Shown here one piece after another: positions 26,437-35,482 of a stretch of 64,000 nt of DNA. Location of the stretch: positions 7,592,501 to 7,656,500 of the forward strand of contig NZ_CP067102.1 of NCBI RefSeq assembly GCF_016616885.1, given 5' to 3'. The notes beneath the pieces were generated by a model. The model was not told the origin of the DNA and ran no database searches. It saw only the letters and a list, made by a program, of their open reading frames with translations. Source of the DNA: Bradyrhizobium diazoefficiens (GTDB lineage: Bacteria > Pseudomonadota > Alphaproteobacteria > Rhizobiales > Xanthobacteraceae). The translations under genes were made by a program, and so were the position numbers. How positions within the stretch are numbered: the stretch's first letter is position 1; every line of letters begins with the position of its first letter.

Positions 26437-27039
26437 CTAGAACAGGGTCCGCTGCCGCATCGCGGCCGATAGCGTGCCCTCATCGAGATAATCAAGCTCG
26501 CCACCAACAGGCACACCATGGGCCAGCCGGGTTACTTTTACGTTGGCGTCCTGAAGCAGGTCGGTGATGTAATGCGCGGTGGTCTGGCCGTCGACGGTCG
26601 CATTCAGCGCCAGGATGATTTCGTGCACCTCGGCCGCATGCGCACGCGCGACCAGCGCGTCGATGGTGAGGTCCTGCGGCCCGACACCGTCGAGCGGCGA
26701 CAAGGTCGCGCCCAGCACGTGGTAGCGCCCTTGGGTCGCATTGGCCCGCTCCAGCGCCCAGAGATCGGCGACGTCGGCCACAACGACGATGATGGCGGGA
26801 TCGCGCTTCGGATCGGTGCAGACGGTGCAGGGATTCTGCGTGTCGATGTTGCCGCAGGTCTTGCAGACTTGCACCTTATCGAGGGCGACCTGCAGGGCCG
26901 AGGATAGCGGCATCATCAGCGCTTCGCGCTTCTTGATCAGATGCAGCGCCACGCGTCGCGCGGAGCGCGGGCCCAGGCCCGGCAGCCGTGCGAGAAGCTG
27001 GACCAGCCGCTCGATTTCGGGACCTGCAACCGCGCCCAT
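26437..27039 (-). CDS. recR: Recombination mediator RecR
   Basis: 200 residues from ATG 27039 ([20 protein letters not shown]). It acts with RecF/RecO to load RecA on gaps. HhH motif [19 protein letters not shown], zinc finger [16 protein letters not shown], Toprim domain [20 protein letters not shown] and C-terminal [20 protein letters not shown] are all present. It starts 1 bp after ybaB, in the conserved dnaX-ybaB-recR operon. Confidence 0.98.
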   Translation of the reverse strand: MGAVAGPEIERLVQLLARLPGLGPRSARRVALHLIKKREALMMPLSSALQVALDKVQVCKTCGNIDTQNPCTVCTDPKRDPAIIVVVADVADLWALERANATQGRYHVLGATLSPLDGVGPQDLTIDALVARAHAAEVHEIILALNATVDGQTTAHYITDLLQDANVKVTRLAHGVPVGGELDYLDEGTLSAAMRQRTLF

Positions 27040-27040
27040 A

Positions 27041-27361
27041 TTACTGGCCGAGCAGCCCCGGCGGCAGGCCGAGCCCGCCGGTGAGCGACTGCATCTTCTC
27101 CTGCATCGCGGTCTCCGCCTTGCGGCGAGCATCACCGAGCGCGGTCACGAGCAGATCTTCCAGCACCTCGCGCTCTTCGGCCTTCATCAGCGAGGGATCG
27201 ATCTTGACGCCCTTGACGTCCATCTTCGCGGTCATGCGCACGGCGACGAGACCGCCGCCGGAGATGCCCTCGACCTCCACATTGGCGAGCTGCTCCTGCA
27301 TCTCCTGCATCTTGGATTGCAGCTGCGCCGCCTGCTTCATCATGCCGAGAAAATCAGCCAT
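27041..27361 (-). CDS. ybaB: YbaB/EbfC nucleoid-associated protein
   Basis: 106 residues: [20 protein letters not shown] starts the family helix. The middle [20 protein letters not shown] then [10 protein letters not shown] is the beta-sheet signature, and the C-terminus is Gly/Leu-rich ([15 protein letters not shown]). It binds DNA as a homodimer, with no enzymatic role known. It sits between dnaX (23 bp) and recR (1 bp), the universal arrangement. Confidence 0.97.
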   Translation of the reverse strand: MADFLGMMKQAAQLQSKMQEMQEQLANVEVEGISGGGLVAVRMTAKMDVKGVKIDPSLMKAEEREVLEDLLVTALGDARRKAETAMQEKMQSLTGGLGLPPGLLGQ

Positions 27362-27384
27362 GGTTGCTTGTCCTTAAAACTGGC

Positions 27385-29226
27385 TCAGAGATCGTCGTCG
27401 GCGTCGGAACCGTCGGGCGGATCATCAGAGCCATAGTCGGCGTTAATATTGGATTCCGGCGCCTCGGGGGCAAGCCTGCGGACCTCGACGACCTTCGCAC
27501 CGGGGAAGCGCGACAGCACCTCCTGCACGCGCGGATCGGCCTCGGCGGTGCGCGCATGTTCCTGCTTGGCGGCCTGGCTCACCGAACGCAGCGTCGCCTG
27601 GCCCTGCTCGTTGGAAACAATGATGGTCCAGCGGCGGCCGGTCCACAACTCGAATTTTCGCGCGAGCTCGGAGATCATCGTTTTCGACGCGTTCGGCTCG
27701 AGCGCGACTTCCAGCCGGCCCTCCTCGAAACGGACGAGGCGCATCTCGCCTTCGAGCGCGCCCTTGGTCATGAGGTCGCGCTTCTGCCCAGCGAGCGCAA
27801 CGAGCTGGGTGAAGCTGGTGACGCGGAGCTGGGGTGCGACAGCTTGCGGATCCGGCGCGGGCGCCGCCATCTGCGGCCGGGCGCCGCCGCCGAACGCAGT
27901 CGGCGATGAGGTCGGCATGCGAACCGGCGCAGCAGAGGTCACGGACGCCGCTGAGGATATTGGTGCCGCCGGCGCGCCGCTGCGCGCAGCACCGCCGCCG
28001 CTCACGACCGGCGAACCGCCGCCGTTCTGCTCCAGCATCCTGATCGCTTCGTCCGGCGTCGGCAGGTCGGCGACATAGGCGATGCGCACCAGCACCATCT
28101 CGGCGGCGGCAGCAGGGCGCGTCGCGGCCTGCACCTCGGTGATGCCCTTGAGCAGCATCTGCCACATCCGCGACAGCACGCGCATCGAGATCTTCGCGGC
28201 GAAATCCTTCGCGCGCACGCGCTCGGTCTCGCCATAGGCGGCATTGTCGGCGGTCGCCGGCACGATCTTCACGCGGGTGACGAAATTGACGAATTCGGCG
28301 AGGTCCGAAAGCACGACGATGGGATCGGCGCCGACGTCGTACTGATCGCGGAACTCCTTGAACGCGGCCGCGATATCACCGCGCGCCAGCGAATCGAAGA
28401 GGTCGATCACACGAGTACGATCGGCAAGCCCCAGCATCTGCCTGACCGCATCGGCCTTCACGGTGCCTGCCGCATGCGCGATCGCCTGGTCGAGCAGCGA
28501 CAGCGAGTCGCGCACCGAGCCTTCGGCGGCGCGCGCGATGATGCCGAGCGCTTCGGGCTCGATCTCGACGTTTTCCTTCGCAGCAATATTGGCGAGATGC
28601 TTCATCAGCACGTCGGCCTCGACCCGGCGCAGGTCAAAGCGCTGGCAGCGCGACAGCACCGTGACCGGAACCTTGCGGATCTCCGTCGTGGCGAACACGA
28701 ACTTGGCGTGCTCCGGCGGTTCCTCCAGCGTCTTCAGGAAGGCGTTGAAGGCCGCCGTCGACAGCATGTGGACTTCGTCGATGATGTAGACCTTGTAGCG
28801 GGCACTGGCCGGGGCATAGCGCACGCTATCATTGATCTGGCGGACGTCGTCGACGCCGGTATGTGATGCCGCGTCCATCTCCAGCACGTCCATGTGCCGG
28901 CTTTCCATGATCGCCTGGCAATGCACGCCCAGCGTCGGCATGCGGATGGTCGGCCCCTTCACCGAGCCGTCCGGCACCTCGTAGTTGAGCGCACGGGCCA
29001 GAATGCGCGCGGTGGTGGTCTTGCCGACACCGCGGACGCCGGTGAGAATCCAGGCCTGCGGAATCCGCCCGGTCTCGAACGCATTGGAGACGGTGCGGAC
29101 CACGGCCTCCTGGCCGATCAGATCGTCAAAGCTTGAGGGGCGGTATTTGCGCGCCAGCACCCGGTAAGGTGCGTTGCCGGCCTGGCCGGCGCTGTCGGGA
29201 TTGGGAGGGGCGCCAGCGTCGGTCAT
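27385..29226 (-). CDS. dnaX: DNA polymerase III subunit gamma/tau
   Basis: 613 residues, the clamp-loader ATPase. YRPSSFDDLIGQEAVVRTVS, Walker A GVRGVGKTTTARILARAL, Walker B VYIIDEVHMLS, sensor 1 and SRC motif VTVLSRCQRFDLRRVE are intact. Between about 70 and 90, where E. coli DnaX has four zinc-binding cysteines, only one Cys (GVHCQAIM) remains. A Pro/Ala-rich linker (about 410-470) precedes a C-terminal tau domain (LRVTSFTQLVALAGQKRDLM). No slippery frameshift site is apparent. First protein gene of dnaX-ybaB-recR. Confidence 0.97.
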   Translation of the reverse strand: MTDAGAPPNPDSAGQAGNAPYRVLARKYRPSSFDDLIGQEAVVRTVSNAFETGRIPQAWILTGVRGVGKTTTARILARALNYEVPDGSVKGPTIRMPTLGVHCQAIMESRHMDVLEMDAASHTGVDDVRQINDSVRYAPASARYKVYIIDEVHMLSTAAFNAFLKTLEEPPEHAKFVFATTEIRKVPVTVLSRCQRFDLRRVEADVLMKHLANIAAKENVEIEPEALGIIARAAEGSVRDSLSLLDQAIAHAAGTVKADAVRQMLGLADRTRVIDLFDSLARGDIAAAFKEFRDQYDVGADPIVVLSDLAEFVNFVTRVKIVPATADNAAYGETERVRAKDFAAKISMRVLSRMWQMLLKGITEVQAATRPAAAAEMVLVRIAYVADLPTPDEAIRMLEQNGGGSPVVSGGGAARSGAPAAPISSAASVTSAAPVRMPTSSPTAFGGGARPQMAAPAPDPQAVAPQLRVTSFTQLVALAGQKRDLMTKGALEGEMRLVRFEEGRLEVALEPNASKTMISELARKFELWTGRRWTIIVSNEQGQATLRSVSQAAKQEHARTAEADPRVQEVLSRFPGAKVVEVRRLAPEAPESNINADYGSDDPPDGSDADDDL

Positions 29227-29323
29227 CGGTCGATCCGCAATGAAATGTCTCTCGGCCGGCTTTTGCGGAAACGAGCGCGCTGGCGGGAAGCCCGCCGGCG
29301 CAATTTGCTCGAAAAAACAGGTA

Positions 29324-29425
29324 GGAGACTGACGAGCGACCCGATCCGGACCTCGTTAGGGCTGCTTCCTTCCGGACCTGACCCGGTTGGCGAGTGGCTC
29401 GTCCACCGCCAATCTCCCGGTCCCT
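29324..29425 (-). ncRNA. ffs: Signal recognition particle RNA (4.5S type)
   Basis: The minus strand contains the universally conserved SRP domain IV core GGGTCAGGTCCGGAAGGAAG followed by CAGCCC, about 29360-29390, with the asymmetric internal loop and GGAA tetraloop. Flanking sequence (GGACGAGCC / GCTCGTC, GGAGA / TCTCC) pairs to extend the hairpin to roughly 100 nt. Ends are approximate. It lies just upstream of dnaX on the same strand, the usual alphaproteobacterial location. The RNA binds Ffh for co-translational targeting. Confidence 0.92.
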
Positions 29426-29601
29426 ATTTGGGGCCAAAAGGTCGGGAAAGCAAGCGGGTATCACCCCGAACGACCACGGCTTGCCCAGCATCCGGGCAAT
29501 TCCCCGGCTGCCCAGCCGATAGGCTGTGCTTTCACTGCTTGAGGCGCCTTGGTAAGAACGCTCAGCTGAACCCCTTCCAACCAGAAAAGCGATTGATCCC
29601 A

Positions 29602-30456
29602 ATGGTTACACGTCGTGATGTTGCATCGATCGTCGGACTTGGCGCCATCGGCGCAGTGACCGCGGGCGCGCTGGCCTCTCCGGCCGTGGCCCAGGCCGCC
29701 GATCCCAACGAATCGACCTTTGCCCGCATCCGCCGCACCAAGAAGATGCGGATCGGCGCGGTCGGCGGCGGCGCGCCCTATTACATGAAGGACCTTGCCA
29801 GCGGTCAGTGGAAGGGTTTTTACGTCGACATCGCCAAGGCGCTCGCCGACGACATGGAAGCCGAGCTCGAGATCACCGAGACCACCTGGGGCAATTCGGT
29901 GCTCGATCTCCAGTCCAACAAGATCGACATCTTCTTCGGTCTCAACCCGACGCCGAAGCGTGCGCTGGTGGTCGACTTCTCGGTGCCGGTCTTCAACAAC
30001 GCCTTCGGCATCCTCTGCAAGAAGGATTTCAAGCCGAAGAGCTGGGCCGAGCTGAATTCGCCTGACATCAAGATCGCAGTCGACCAGGGCTCGTCGCACG
30101 ACCAGGTCGTCAGCCGCCTGACGCCGAAGGCGCAGATCTCGCGGCTGAAGACCGCAGACGACGCCACCGCCGCGCTGCAGACCGGACGCGTTGACGCACA
30201 GTGCCTGATCACCATGCTGTCGCTGACCGTGCTGAAAAAGAACCCCTCGCTCGGTCAGTTCGTGCTGCCGACGCCGATCTTCGCCACGACGTCGAATGCC
30301 GGCTTCCGCCGCGAGAACGACAAGACCTTCCGCGACTATGTCAACACATGGATCGACTTCAACAAGGGCCTCGGCTTCATCCGCAACGCGATCATCACCA
30401 ACATGGAGCTGGTCGGCGTGACGGAGGCCGACATTCCGCCGGGCGTTTCGTTGTAA
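29602..30456 (+). CDS. Amino-acid ABC transporter substrate-binding protein
   Basis: 284 residues from ATG 29602. The leader VTRRDVASIVGLGAIGAVTA then GALASPAVAQAADP has a TRRD motif and may be Tat-type. The mature part is an SBP family 3 domain: KKMRIGAVGGGAPYYMKDLA, GFYVDIAKALADDMEAELEI, DLQSNKIDIFFGLNPTPKRA. It would capture a polar amino acid or derivative in the periplasm. It starts an operon continued by permease, ATPase, SDR-like and enolase-superfamily genes, separated from the permease by a palindromic repeat. Confidence 0.93.
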   Translation: MVTRRDVASIVGLGAIGAVTAGALASPAVAQAADPNESTFARIRRTKKMRIGAVGGGAPYYMKDLASGQWKGFYVDIAKALADDMEAELEITETTWGNSVLDLQSNKIDIFFGLNPTPKRALVVDFSVPVFNNAFGILCKKDFKPKSWAELNSPDIKIAVDQGSSHDQVVSRLTPKAQISRLKTADDATAALQTGRVDAQCLITMLSLTVLKKNPSLGQFVLPTPIFATTSNAGFRRENDKTFRDYVNTWIDFNKGLGFIRNAIITNMELVGVTEADIPPGVSL

Positions 30457-30494
30457 GTATGTCTGGGCGTGCTGCATCGACAGGAGCGGTGCGC

Positions 30495-30623
30495 TCCCTC
30501 GCCCGCTTGCGGGAAAGGGTTGGGGAGAGGGTATCTCCACCATGAAGAACCCCAATGAGGAGAGAGCCCTCACCCGCGTCGCATCTTCGATGCGACACGA
30601 CCTCTCCCGCAAGCGGGAGAGGT
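30495..30623. repeat. Palindromic repeat, CTCGCCCGCTTGCGGG / CCCGCAAGCGGGAGAG family
   Basis: CCTCGCCCGCTTGCGGGAAAG at the left pairs with CTCTCCCGCAAGCGGGAGAG at the right, with GTCGCATCTTCGATGCGAC between. It lies inside the ABC operon between the binding-protein and permease genes. Such a position could protect the upstream mRNA segment and allow more binding protein than permease. Confidence 0.8.
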
Positions 30624-30640
30624 AAAGCAAGTAGGCACGC

Positions 30641-31303
30641 ATGTATCAGTGGGACTTCGGCATCCTCTGGAGCTATCGCTGGCTCTTTCTCAACGGGCTC
30701 GGCGTCACCGTCGGCTTCACCGTCGTCATCGTGGTGCTCGGACTGGTGTTCGGTCTGTTCGGCGCATTCGGTACCCTGTCGCGCTTCAAGACGGTGCGTC
30801 TGATCGCCCTCACCTTCATCGAGGCATTCCGCTGCACGCCGATCCTGGTGCAGCTGATCTGGTTCTATTATGCGCTGCCGATCCTGGCGGGTGTCGAGAT
30901 GACCCCGATCACGGCGTCGGCGCTGGCGCTCTCGCTCTATGGTGGCTCGTTTTACTCGGAGATCATCCGCGGCGGCATCATCTCGATCGACCGCGGTCAG
31001 ACCGAAGCCGGCGCGGCGCTCGGCATGACGCCGGGGCAGAGCATGCGCCGCATCGTGCTGCCGCAGGCGATCAAGCGCATGATCCCGGCGCTGATGAACC
31101 AGTCGATCATCCAGTTCAAGAACACCTCGCTGGTCTCGGTGCTCGCGGTGCCTGATCTGGTCTATCAAAGCCAGGTCGCGGCCCATGACAGCTACCGGCC
31201 GCTGGAAACCTACACCGCCGTCGCGGTCGCCTATGCCGCGATCCTGATCCCGCTCACCATCATCGTCCGCCGCGGCGAGAAGCGACTGGCGGTCGGCGAA
31301 TGA
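30641..31303 (+). CDS. Amino-acid ABC transporter permease
   Basis: 220 residues. The N-terminus [20 protein letters not shown], the segment [20 protein letters not shown] and the EAA loop [20 protein letters not shown] then [16 protein letters not shown] mark a HisM/GlnP-type permease with about five membrane helices. The stop overlaps the ATPase start by four bases (ATGA). It likely forms a homodimeric channel, since only one permease gene is present. Confidence 0.95.
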   Translation: MYQWDFGILWSYRWLFLNGLGVTVGFTVVIVVLGLVFGLFGAFGTLSRFKTVRLIALTFIEAFRCTPILVQLIWFYYALPILAGVEMTPITASALALSLYGGSFYSEIIRGGIISIDRGQTEAGAALGMTPGQSMRRIVLPQAIKRMIPALMNQSIIQFKNTSLVSVLAVPDLVYQSQVAAHDSYRPLETYTAVAVAYAAILIPLTIIVRRGEKRLAVGE

Positions 31304-32094
31304 GCGACACGTCGAAAATCGAGATCCGTGGCCTGCGCAAGAGCTTCGGCAGCAACGAGGTCCTGAAGAACATCAGCCTCGATGTTGCCAAGGGCGGCGT
31401 CGTCGCACTGATCGGGCCGTCCGGCTCGGGCAAGTCTACCCTGCTCCGCTGCATCAATCTGCTGGTCGCACCCGATGGCGGCAGCGTCCGGGTCGGCGAT
31501 ACACGCTTTGCATTCGGCGATGGTTCGAAACTGCCCGACGTAAAGGCACTCGCGAGATTCCGCGCCTCCACCGGCATGGTGTTCCAGCACTTCAATCTCT
31601 TCCCGCACATGACGACGCTCCAGAACGTGATGGAGGGGCCGGTCACGGTGCGCCGTATGGCCAAGGCTGACGCCGAAAGGCTCGCACGTGCCCAGCTCGC
31701 CAAAGTGGGCCTTGCGGAGAAGGCCGACCAATACCCGGCAACGCTCTCCGGCGGCCAGAAGCAGCGCGTCGCGATCGCGCGCGCGCTGGCGATGGAGCCG
31801 GATGTCATGCTGTTCGACGAAGCCACCTCGGCACTTGATCCCGAACTCGTCGGCGAGGTGCTGAACGTGATCCAGCAGCTGGCCTCCGAGGGCATGACCA
31901 TGGTGATCGTGACCCATGAGATCGCGTTCGCGCGCGAGGTCGCCGACCGCCTCATCTTCATGCGCGACGGCGTCGTGGTCGAGGAAGGCCCGGCGCGGCA
32001 GGTGATCGACAATCCGCAAGCTACCGCGACGCGCGCCTTCCTCAGCCATTTCCACCGCACCGGCGCGCTGCCGCCGGCCACCGCGACACCGTGA
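31300..32094 (+). CDS. Amino-acid ABC transporter ATP-binding protein
   Basis: 264 residues: Walker [21 protein letters not shown]-loop [20 protein letters not shown], signature [17 protein letters not shown], Walker [21 protein letters not shown] and H-loop [18 protein letters not shown]. These are of the GlnQ/HisP polar-amino-acid class. It overlaps the permease start and shares its stop region with the SDR-like gene (GTGATG), so translation is coupled. Confidence 0.96.
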   Translation: MSDTSKIEIRGLRKSFGSNEVLKNISLDVAKGGVVALIGPSGSGKSTLLRCINLLVAPDGGSVRVGDTRFAFGDGSKLPDVKALARFRASTGMVFQHFNLFPHMTTLQNVMEGPVTVRRMAKADAERLARAQLAKVGLAEKADQYPATLSGGQKQRVAIARALAMEPDVMLFDEATSALDPELVGEVLNVIQQLASEGMTMVIVTHEIAFAREVADRLIFMRDGVVVEEGPARQVIDNPQATATRAFLSHFHRTGALPPATATP

Positions 32095-32849
32095 TGCCCG
32101 ATATCGACCGCGTCTATCTCGTCACCGGTGCCGCCAGCGGCATCGGTCGCGCCACTGCAAAATTGCTCGCCGCCCCTGGCGTCGCGCTTCTGCTGCACAC
32201 GCGCGCGAATGCGGAAGGCCTCGACGCCACCGCTGCGGACACCGAGGCGAAGGGCGCCGTGGTGGCAAAATGCCTCGGCGATCTCGCCGAGGAGGCTGTC
32301 GTCACTGATGCCATCGCCGCCACGCAACGCGCTTTCGGCCGGCTCGACGGATTGATCCTCGTCGGCGGACACGCCCGTCGTGGCAGCGCCATCGGCACGC
32401 CGGCCGATCAGTTTCGCCAGGCGATGGACGAATCTGCGCTGGCCTTTACACGTCTCGTCGAAGCCGCGCTGCCGCTGCTGCGCGCCGGGCAAGATCCACG
32501 GATCGTCGCGGTGTCGTCCTTTGTGGCACATGCGATCCGGCCCGAATTCGCGCCCTTTGCCGCCACTGCCGCGAGCCGCGCCGCGCTGGAAGCGCTGGTG
32601 CGGCTGACCGCGAACGAGCTTGGGAAGGACGGCATCACCGTCAACGCGGTCGCGCCGGGCCTCATCGTCAAGGACAAACCCAGCGAGAGCCGGCTGTCGC
32701 CCGAACAGATCGCCGCGACCGAGGCGCTGATCCCGATGCGCCGGCGCGGGCGGCCGGAAGAGGTCGCCGAGATCATCGCCTTCCTGGCGTCGCCCAAAGC
32801 ATCCTACGTCACCGGCCAGATCTGGCACGTCAATGGAGGCCTGACATGA
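32094..32849 (+). CDS. SDR-fold protein with degenerate catalytic motif
   Basis: 251 residues. The NAD(P)-binding motif is normal ([20 protein letters not shown]), and the C-terminus has [20 protein letters not shown] then [13 protein letters not shown], typical of classical SDRs. The active-site YxxxK is replaced: where YSASKAAL is expected the sequence reads TAASRAAL (T158, R162). A standard SDR dehydrogenase reaction is therefore doubtful. It may be a non-catalytic or altered-chemistry member. Overlaps the ATPase gene upstream and the enolase-superfamily gene downstream (ATGA), so it belongs to the transporter operon. Confidence 0.9.
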   Translation: MPDIDRVYLVTGAASGIGRATAKLLAAPGVALLLHTRANAEGLDATAADTEAKGAVVAKCLGDLAEEAVVTDAIAATQRAFGRLDGLILVGGHARRGSAIGTPADQFRQAMDESALAFTRLVEAALPLLRAGQDPRIVAVSSFVAHAIRPEFAPFAATAASRAALEALVRLTANELGKDGITVNAVAPGLIVKDKPSESRLSPEQIAATEALIPMRRRGRPEEVAEIIAFLASPKASYVTGQIWHVNGGLT

Positions 32850-33973
32850 TCGAAGCGACCGTCGAACGTCTCCGCCTGTTCCTGATCGAGAGCCCGATCA
32901 AGATGGCGCGCCTGCAAGGTGTCGGCAACGTCAAGGGCACGGTGAAGCGCGTGCTGGTCGAGCTGACGTCCAGCGACGGCGTGATTGGCTGGGGCGAGGC
33001 GGCGCCGTGGGAGGTGTTCACGGGAACGCCTGAAGCGGCGTTCTCGGCGCTCGACATCTATCTGCGGCCGATTCTGCTCGGCAAGTCCGTGCGCCGCATT
33101 CGCGCGCTGATGGCGGAGCTCGACCGCGCGCTGGTCGGCCATGCCGAGGCCAAAGTCGCGATCGAAATGGCGCTGCTCGACATCGTCGGCAAGTCATCAG
33201 GGCTGTCGGTCGCCGACCTGCTCGGCGGCCGCGTGCGCGACACGATCCCGCTGTCGTTCTCGATCGCCGATCCCGATTTCGCCGCCGATCTCGAACGCAT
33301 GCGAAAAATGGTTCCGGACGGCAACGTGATCTACAAGGTCAAGACCGGCGTAAAACCGCATCGCGAGGACCTCGATCACCTCGCGGCGATCCGCAAAGAA
33401 TTCGGCGACAAGATCGATTTGCGTGTCGACTACAATCAGGCGCTGGCGCCGTTCGGTGCGATCAAGATCCTGCGCGATGTCGAGGAGTTCGCACCGACCT
33501 TCATCGAGCAGCCGGTGCCGCGCAAATTTCTCGACGTGATGGCGCAGCTCACCGCCGCGCTGGAAACGCCCGTGCTCGCCGACGAAAGCTGTTTCGATCG
33601 CCGCGACATGATGGAGGTGGTGCGCCGCGAAGCGGCCGATGCCGTCTCGATCAAGCTGATGAAGGCCGGCGGCCTGTTCGAGGCGCAGGCGATCATGGCG
33701 ATCGCCGACATCGCCGGCCTGCCCGGCTATGGCGGCACGCTGTGGGAGGGCGGCATTGGACTAGCCGCCGGCACGCAGCTGATCGCGGCGACGCCGGGCA
33801 TCTCGCTCGGCTGCGAGTTTTATATGCCGCATCATGTGCTGACCGAGGACGTGCTCGAGGAGCGGGTCGCGAACCGCGGAGGTCACGTTGTCGTGCCCGA
33901 TGGCCCCGGCCTCGGCATTCGCGTCAGTGAGGCCTCGGTTCGCGCCAATGCGCGGGTGCTGGCAGAGGCCTAG
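32846..33973 (+). CDS. Enolase-superfamily enzyme of the muconate-lactonizing/epimerase subgroup
   Basis: 375 residues. The capping domain ([20 protein letters not shown]) is followed by a TIM barrel with the subgroup's catalytic layout: KVK at 164-166, metal ligands in [17 protein letters not shown] and VLADESCFD, and the opposing Lys in [10 protein letters not shown] (K270). Lysines on both barrel faces suit cycloisomerases and amino-acid or dipeptide epimerases. The adjacent amino-acid ABC transporter suggests that an imported amino-acid-like compound is the substrate, as in known epimerase clusters; that is inference. Last gene of the operon. Confidence 0.92.
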   Translation: MIEATVERLRLFLIESPIKMARLQGVGNVKGTVKRVLVELTSSDGVIGWGEAAPWEVFTGTPEAAFSALDIYLRPILLGKSVRRIRALMAELDRALVGHAEAKVAIEMALLDIVGKSSGLSVADLLGGRVRDTIPLSFSIADPDFAADLERMRKMVPDGNVIYKVKTGVKPHREDLDHLAAIRKEFGDKIDLRVDYNQALAPFGAIKILRDVEEFAPTFIEQPVPRKFLDVMAQLTAALETPVLADESCFDRRDMMEVVRREAADAVSIKLMKAGGLFEAQAIMAIADIAGLPGYGGTLWEGGIGLAAGTQLIAATPGISLGCEFYMPHHVLTEDVLEERVANRGGHVVVPDGPGLGIRVSEASVRANARVLAEA

Positions 33974-34107
33974 ATTCTGTCATTTGGGGGCGCGCGCAGC
34001 GCACCTGGAATGCCGACCGCGTATGCGGCTCCGATCCTTCCCCTATCGGAATCGGTATCGTATGGTCCCGCCAAACGTGCCCGCCCCCGGGCAATCTGGA
34101 AACGCAT

Positions 34108-34527
34108 ATGTCCGATCCCGCCTGGTCGCTGCACTCCCGCCTGAAAGAGGACACCATCGACATCGGCGATTTGCCGCTGTCGAAAGTGCTCGTCATCAAG
34201 GATGCGCACTATCCCTGGCTGCTGCTGGTGCCGCGGCGCACAGACGCGGTCGAGATCATCGACCTCGACGAGGTGCAGCAGGCGCAATTGATGACCGAGA
34301 TCTCCCGCGTCTCGCGCGCGCTGAAGGAGATCACCAAATGCGACAAGCTCAACGTCGCAGCGCTCGGCAATCTCGTGCCGCAGCTTCACGTTCACATTAT
34401 CGCGCGCCGGACGAGTGACGCTGCCTGGCCGCGGCCGGTCTGGGGCGTGATGCCGCCTCTGGCGCATGACGCCACTGAGGTACAGAATTTCATCAGCGCG
34501 CTTCGCCGAAAAATCTGGTTGGGTTGA
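34108..34527 (+). CDS. HIT-family nucleotide-binding protein (Q-x-H-x-H variant)
   Basis: 139 residues. SDPAWSLHSRLKEDTIDIGD and YPWLLLVPRR are typical of proteobacterial HIT proteins. The triad segment reads VPQLHVHIIARR, so the first His of HxHxH is Gln while the middle and last are kept. Such QxHxH members are known and are usually annotated as HIT or Ap4A-hydrolase-like, with unproven activity. It is 12 bp upstream of nudC, a nucleotide pyrophosphatase, so both may deal with dinucleotides. Confidence 0.9.
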   Translation: MSDPAWSLHSRLKEDTIDIGDLPLSKVLVIKDAHYPWLLLVPRRTDAVEIIDLDEVQQAQLMTEISRVSRALKEITKCDKLNVAALGNLVPQLHVHIIARRTSDAAWPRPVWGVMPPLAHDATEVQNFISALRRKIWLG

Positions 34528-34538
34528 AAGAACAAGAA

Positions 34539-35477
34539 ATGTCAGCATTCGACTCGTTTCCGCTGGGGCAACCGGCCTTCGTCACCAATGTCCTCGACCG
34601 CGCCGCGCATTTGCGCCGTGACGACGAACAGCTGTTTGCGATGGAACAAAGATCATCGTCGCGCGCCTATGTCGTCTATCGCGATTCGCTGCTGGTGAAG
34701 CACGAGGGCGACAAGACGCGCGCGCTGCTCTCGATCGACGAGGCGCTGAAATGCGGCGCCAATCCCGGCACGATCTTTCTGGGCTTGCGCGACGACGCCG
34801 CGATCTTCGGCATGGGCCTGGCACAGGCCGCCGCCGAGAAGCTGATCGGCCGCGAGGATTACACTGTCACCGAGCTGCGCGGCATGGCGATGCAGGGCGC
34901 AATCCCGTCCAACGAGCTCTCGGCGGTCGCGATGGCGAAGTCGATGGTCGGCTGGCACCAGCGCCACGGCTATTGCGCCAATTGCGGCACCCGCAGCGCG
35001 ATGAAGGAAGGCGGCTGGAAGCGCGAGTGCCCTGCGTGCAAGGCCGAGCATTTTCCGCGCACCGACCCGGTCGTGATCATGCACGTCTCTTCCGGTGACA
35101 AATGCCTGCTCGGCCGTCAGAAGCAGTTTCCGCCGGGCATGTATTCCTGCCTCGCCGGCTTCGTCGAGGCCGCCGAGACCATTGAGGACGCGGTGCGCCG
35201 TGAAATCCTGGAAGAGTCAGGCATTCGCTGCACCGACGTGCAGTATTACATGACCCAGCCCTGGCCCTATCCGTCGTCGCTGATGATCGGCTGCAGCGCG
35301 CGGGCCTTGAACGAGGACGTCGTCGTTGATCGCTCCGAGCTCGAGGATGCGCGCTGGTTCACGCGCGAAGAGGCGGCGCTGATGCTGACCCGGACCCATC
35401 CCGACGGGCTCGCCGGCCCGCACCCCTTCGCCATCGCGCATCATCTGCTCGGCCGCTGGGTGCACAACAAGAGCTGA
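34539..35477 (+). CDS. nudC: NAD(+) diphosphatase / RNA de-NADding Nudix enzyme
   Basis: 312 residues from ATG 34539. It has an N-terminal NUDIX-like domain, a zinc ribbon CANCG...CPAC (YCANCGTRSAMKEGGWKREC) then KAEHFPRTDPVVIM, and a full Nudix box GFVEAAETIEDAVRREILEE then SGI. The NudC hallmark SQPWPFPxS appears as TQPWPYPSSLMIG. It hydrolyses NADH/NAD+ to NMN and AMP and removes NAD caps from RNA. Cytoplasmic. It starts 12 bp after the HIT gene, and a PfkB kinase gene starts 6 bp after it. Confidence 0.96.
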   Translation: MSAFDSFPLGQPAFVTNVLDRAAHLRRDDEQLFAMEQRSSSRAYVVYRDSLLVKHEGDKTRALLSIDEALKCGANPGTIFLGLRDDAAIFGMGLAQAAAEKLIGREDYTVTELRGMAMQGAIPSNELSAVAMAKSMVGWHQRHGYCANCGTRSAMKEGGWKRECPACKAEHFPRTDPVVIMHVSSGDKCLLGRQKQFPPGMYSCLAGFVEAAETIEDAVRREILEESGIRCTDVQYYMTQPWPYPSSLMIGCSARALNEDVVVDRSELEDARWFTREEAALMLTRTHPDGLAGPHPFAIAHHLLGRWVHNKS

Positions 35478-35482
35478 CCGCG

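Noticed and set aside
27385..29226. Programmed frameshift in dnaX giving a gamma form
   Set aside because: No A-rich slippery heptamer with a following hairpin was seen at the expected position.
34373..34420. HIT gene as a pseudogene because the first triad His is missing
   Set aside because: QxHxH is a known variant in otherwise normal HIT proteins; the gene is full length.
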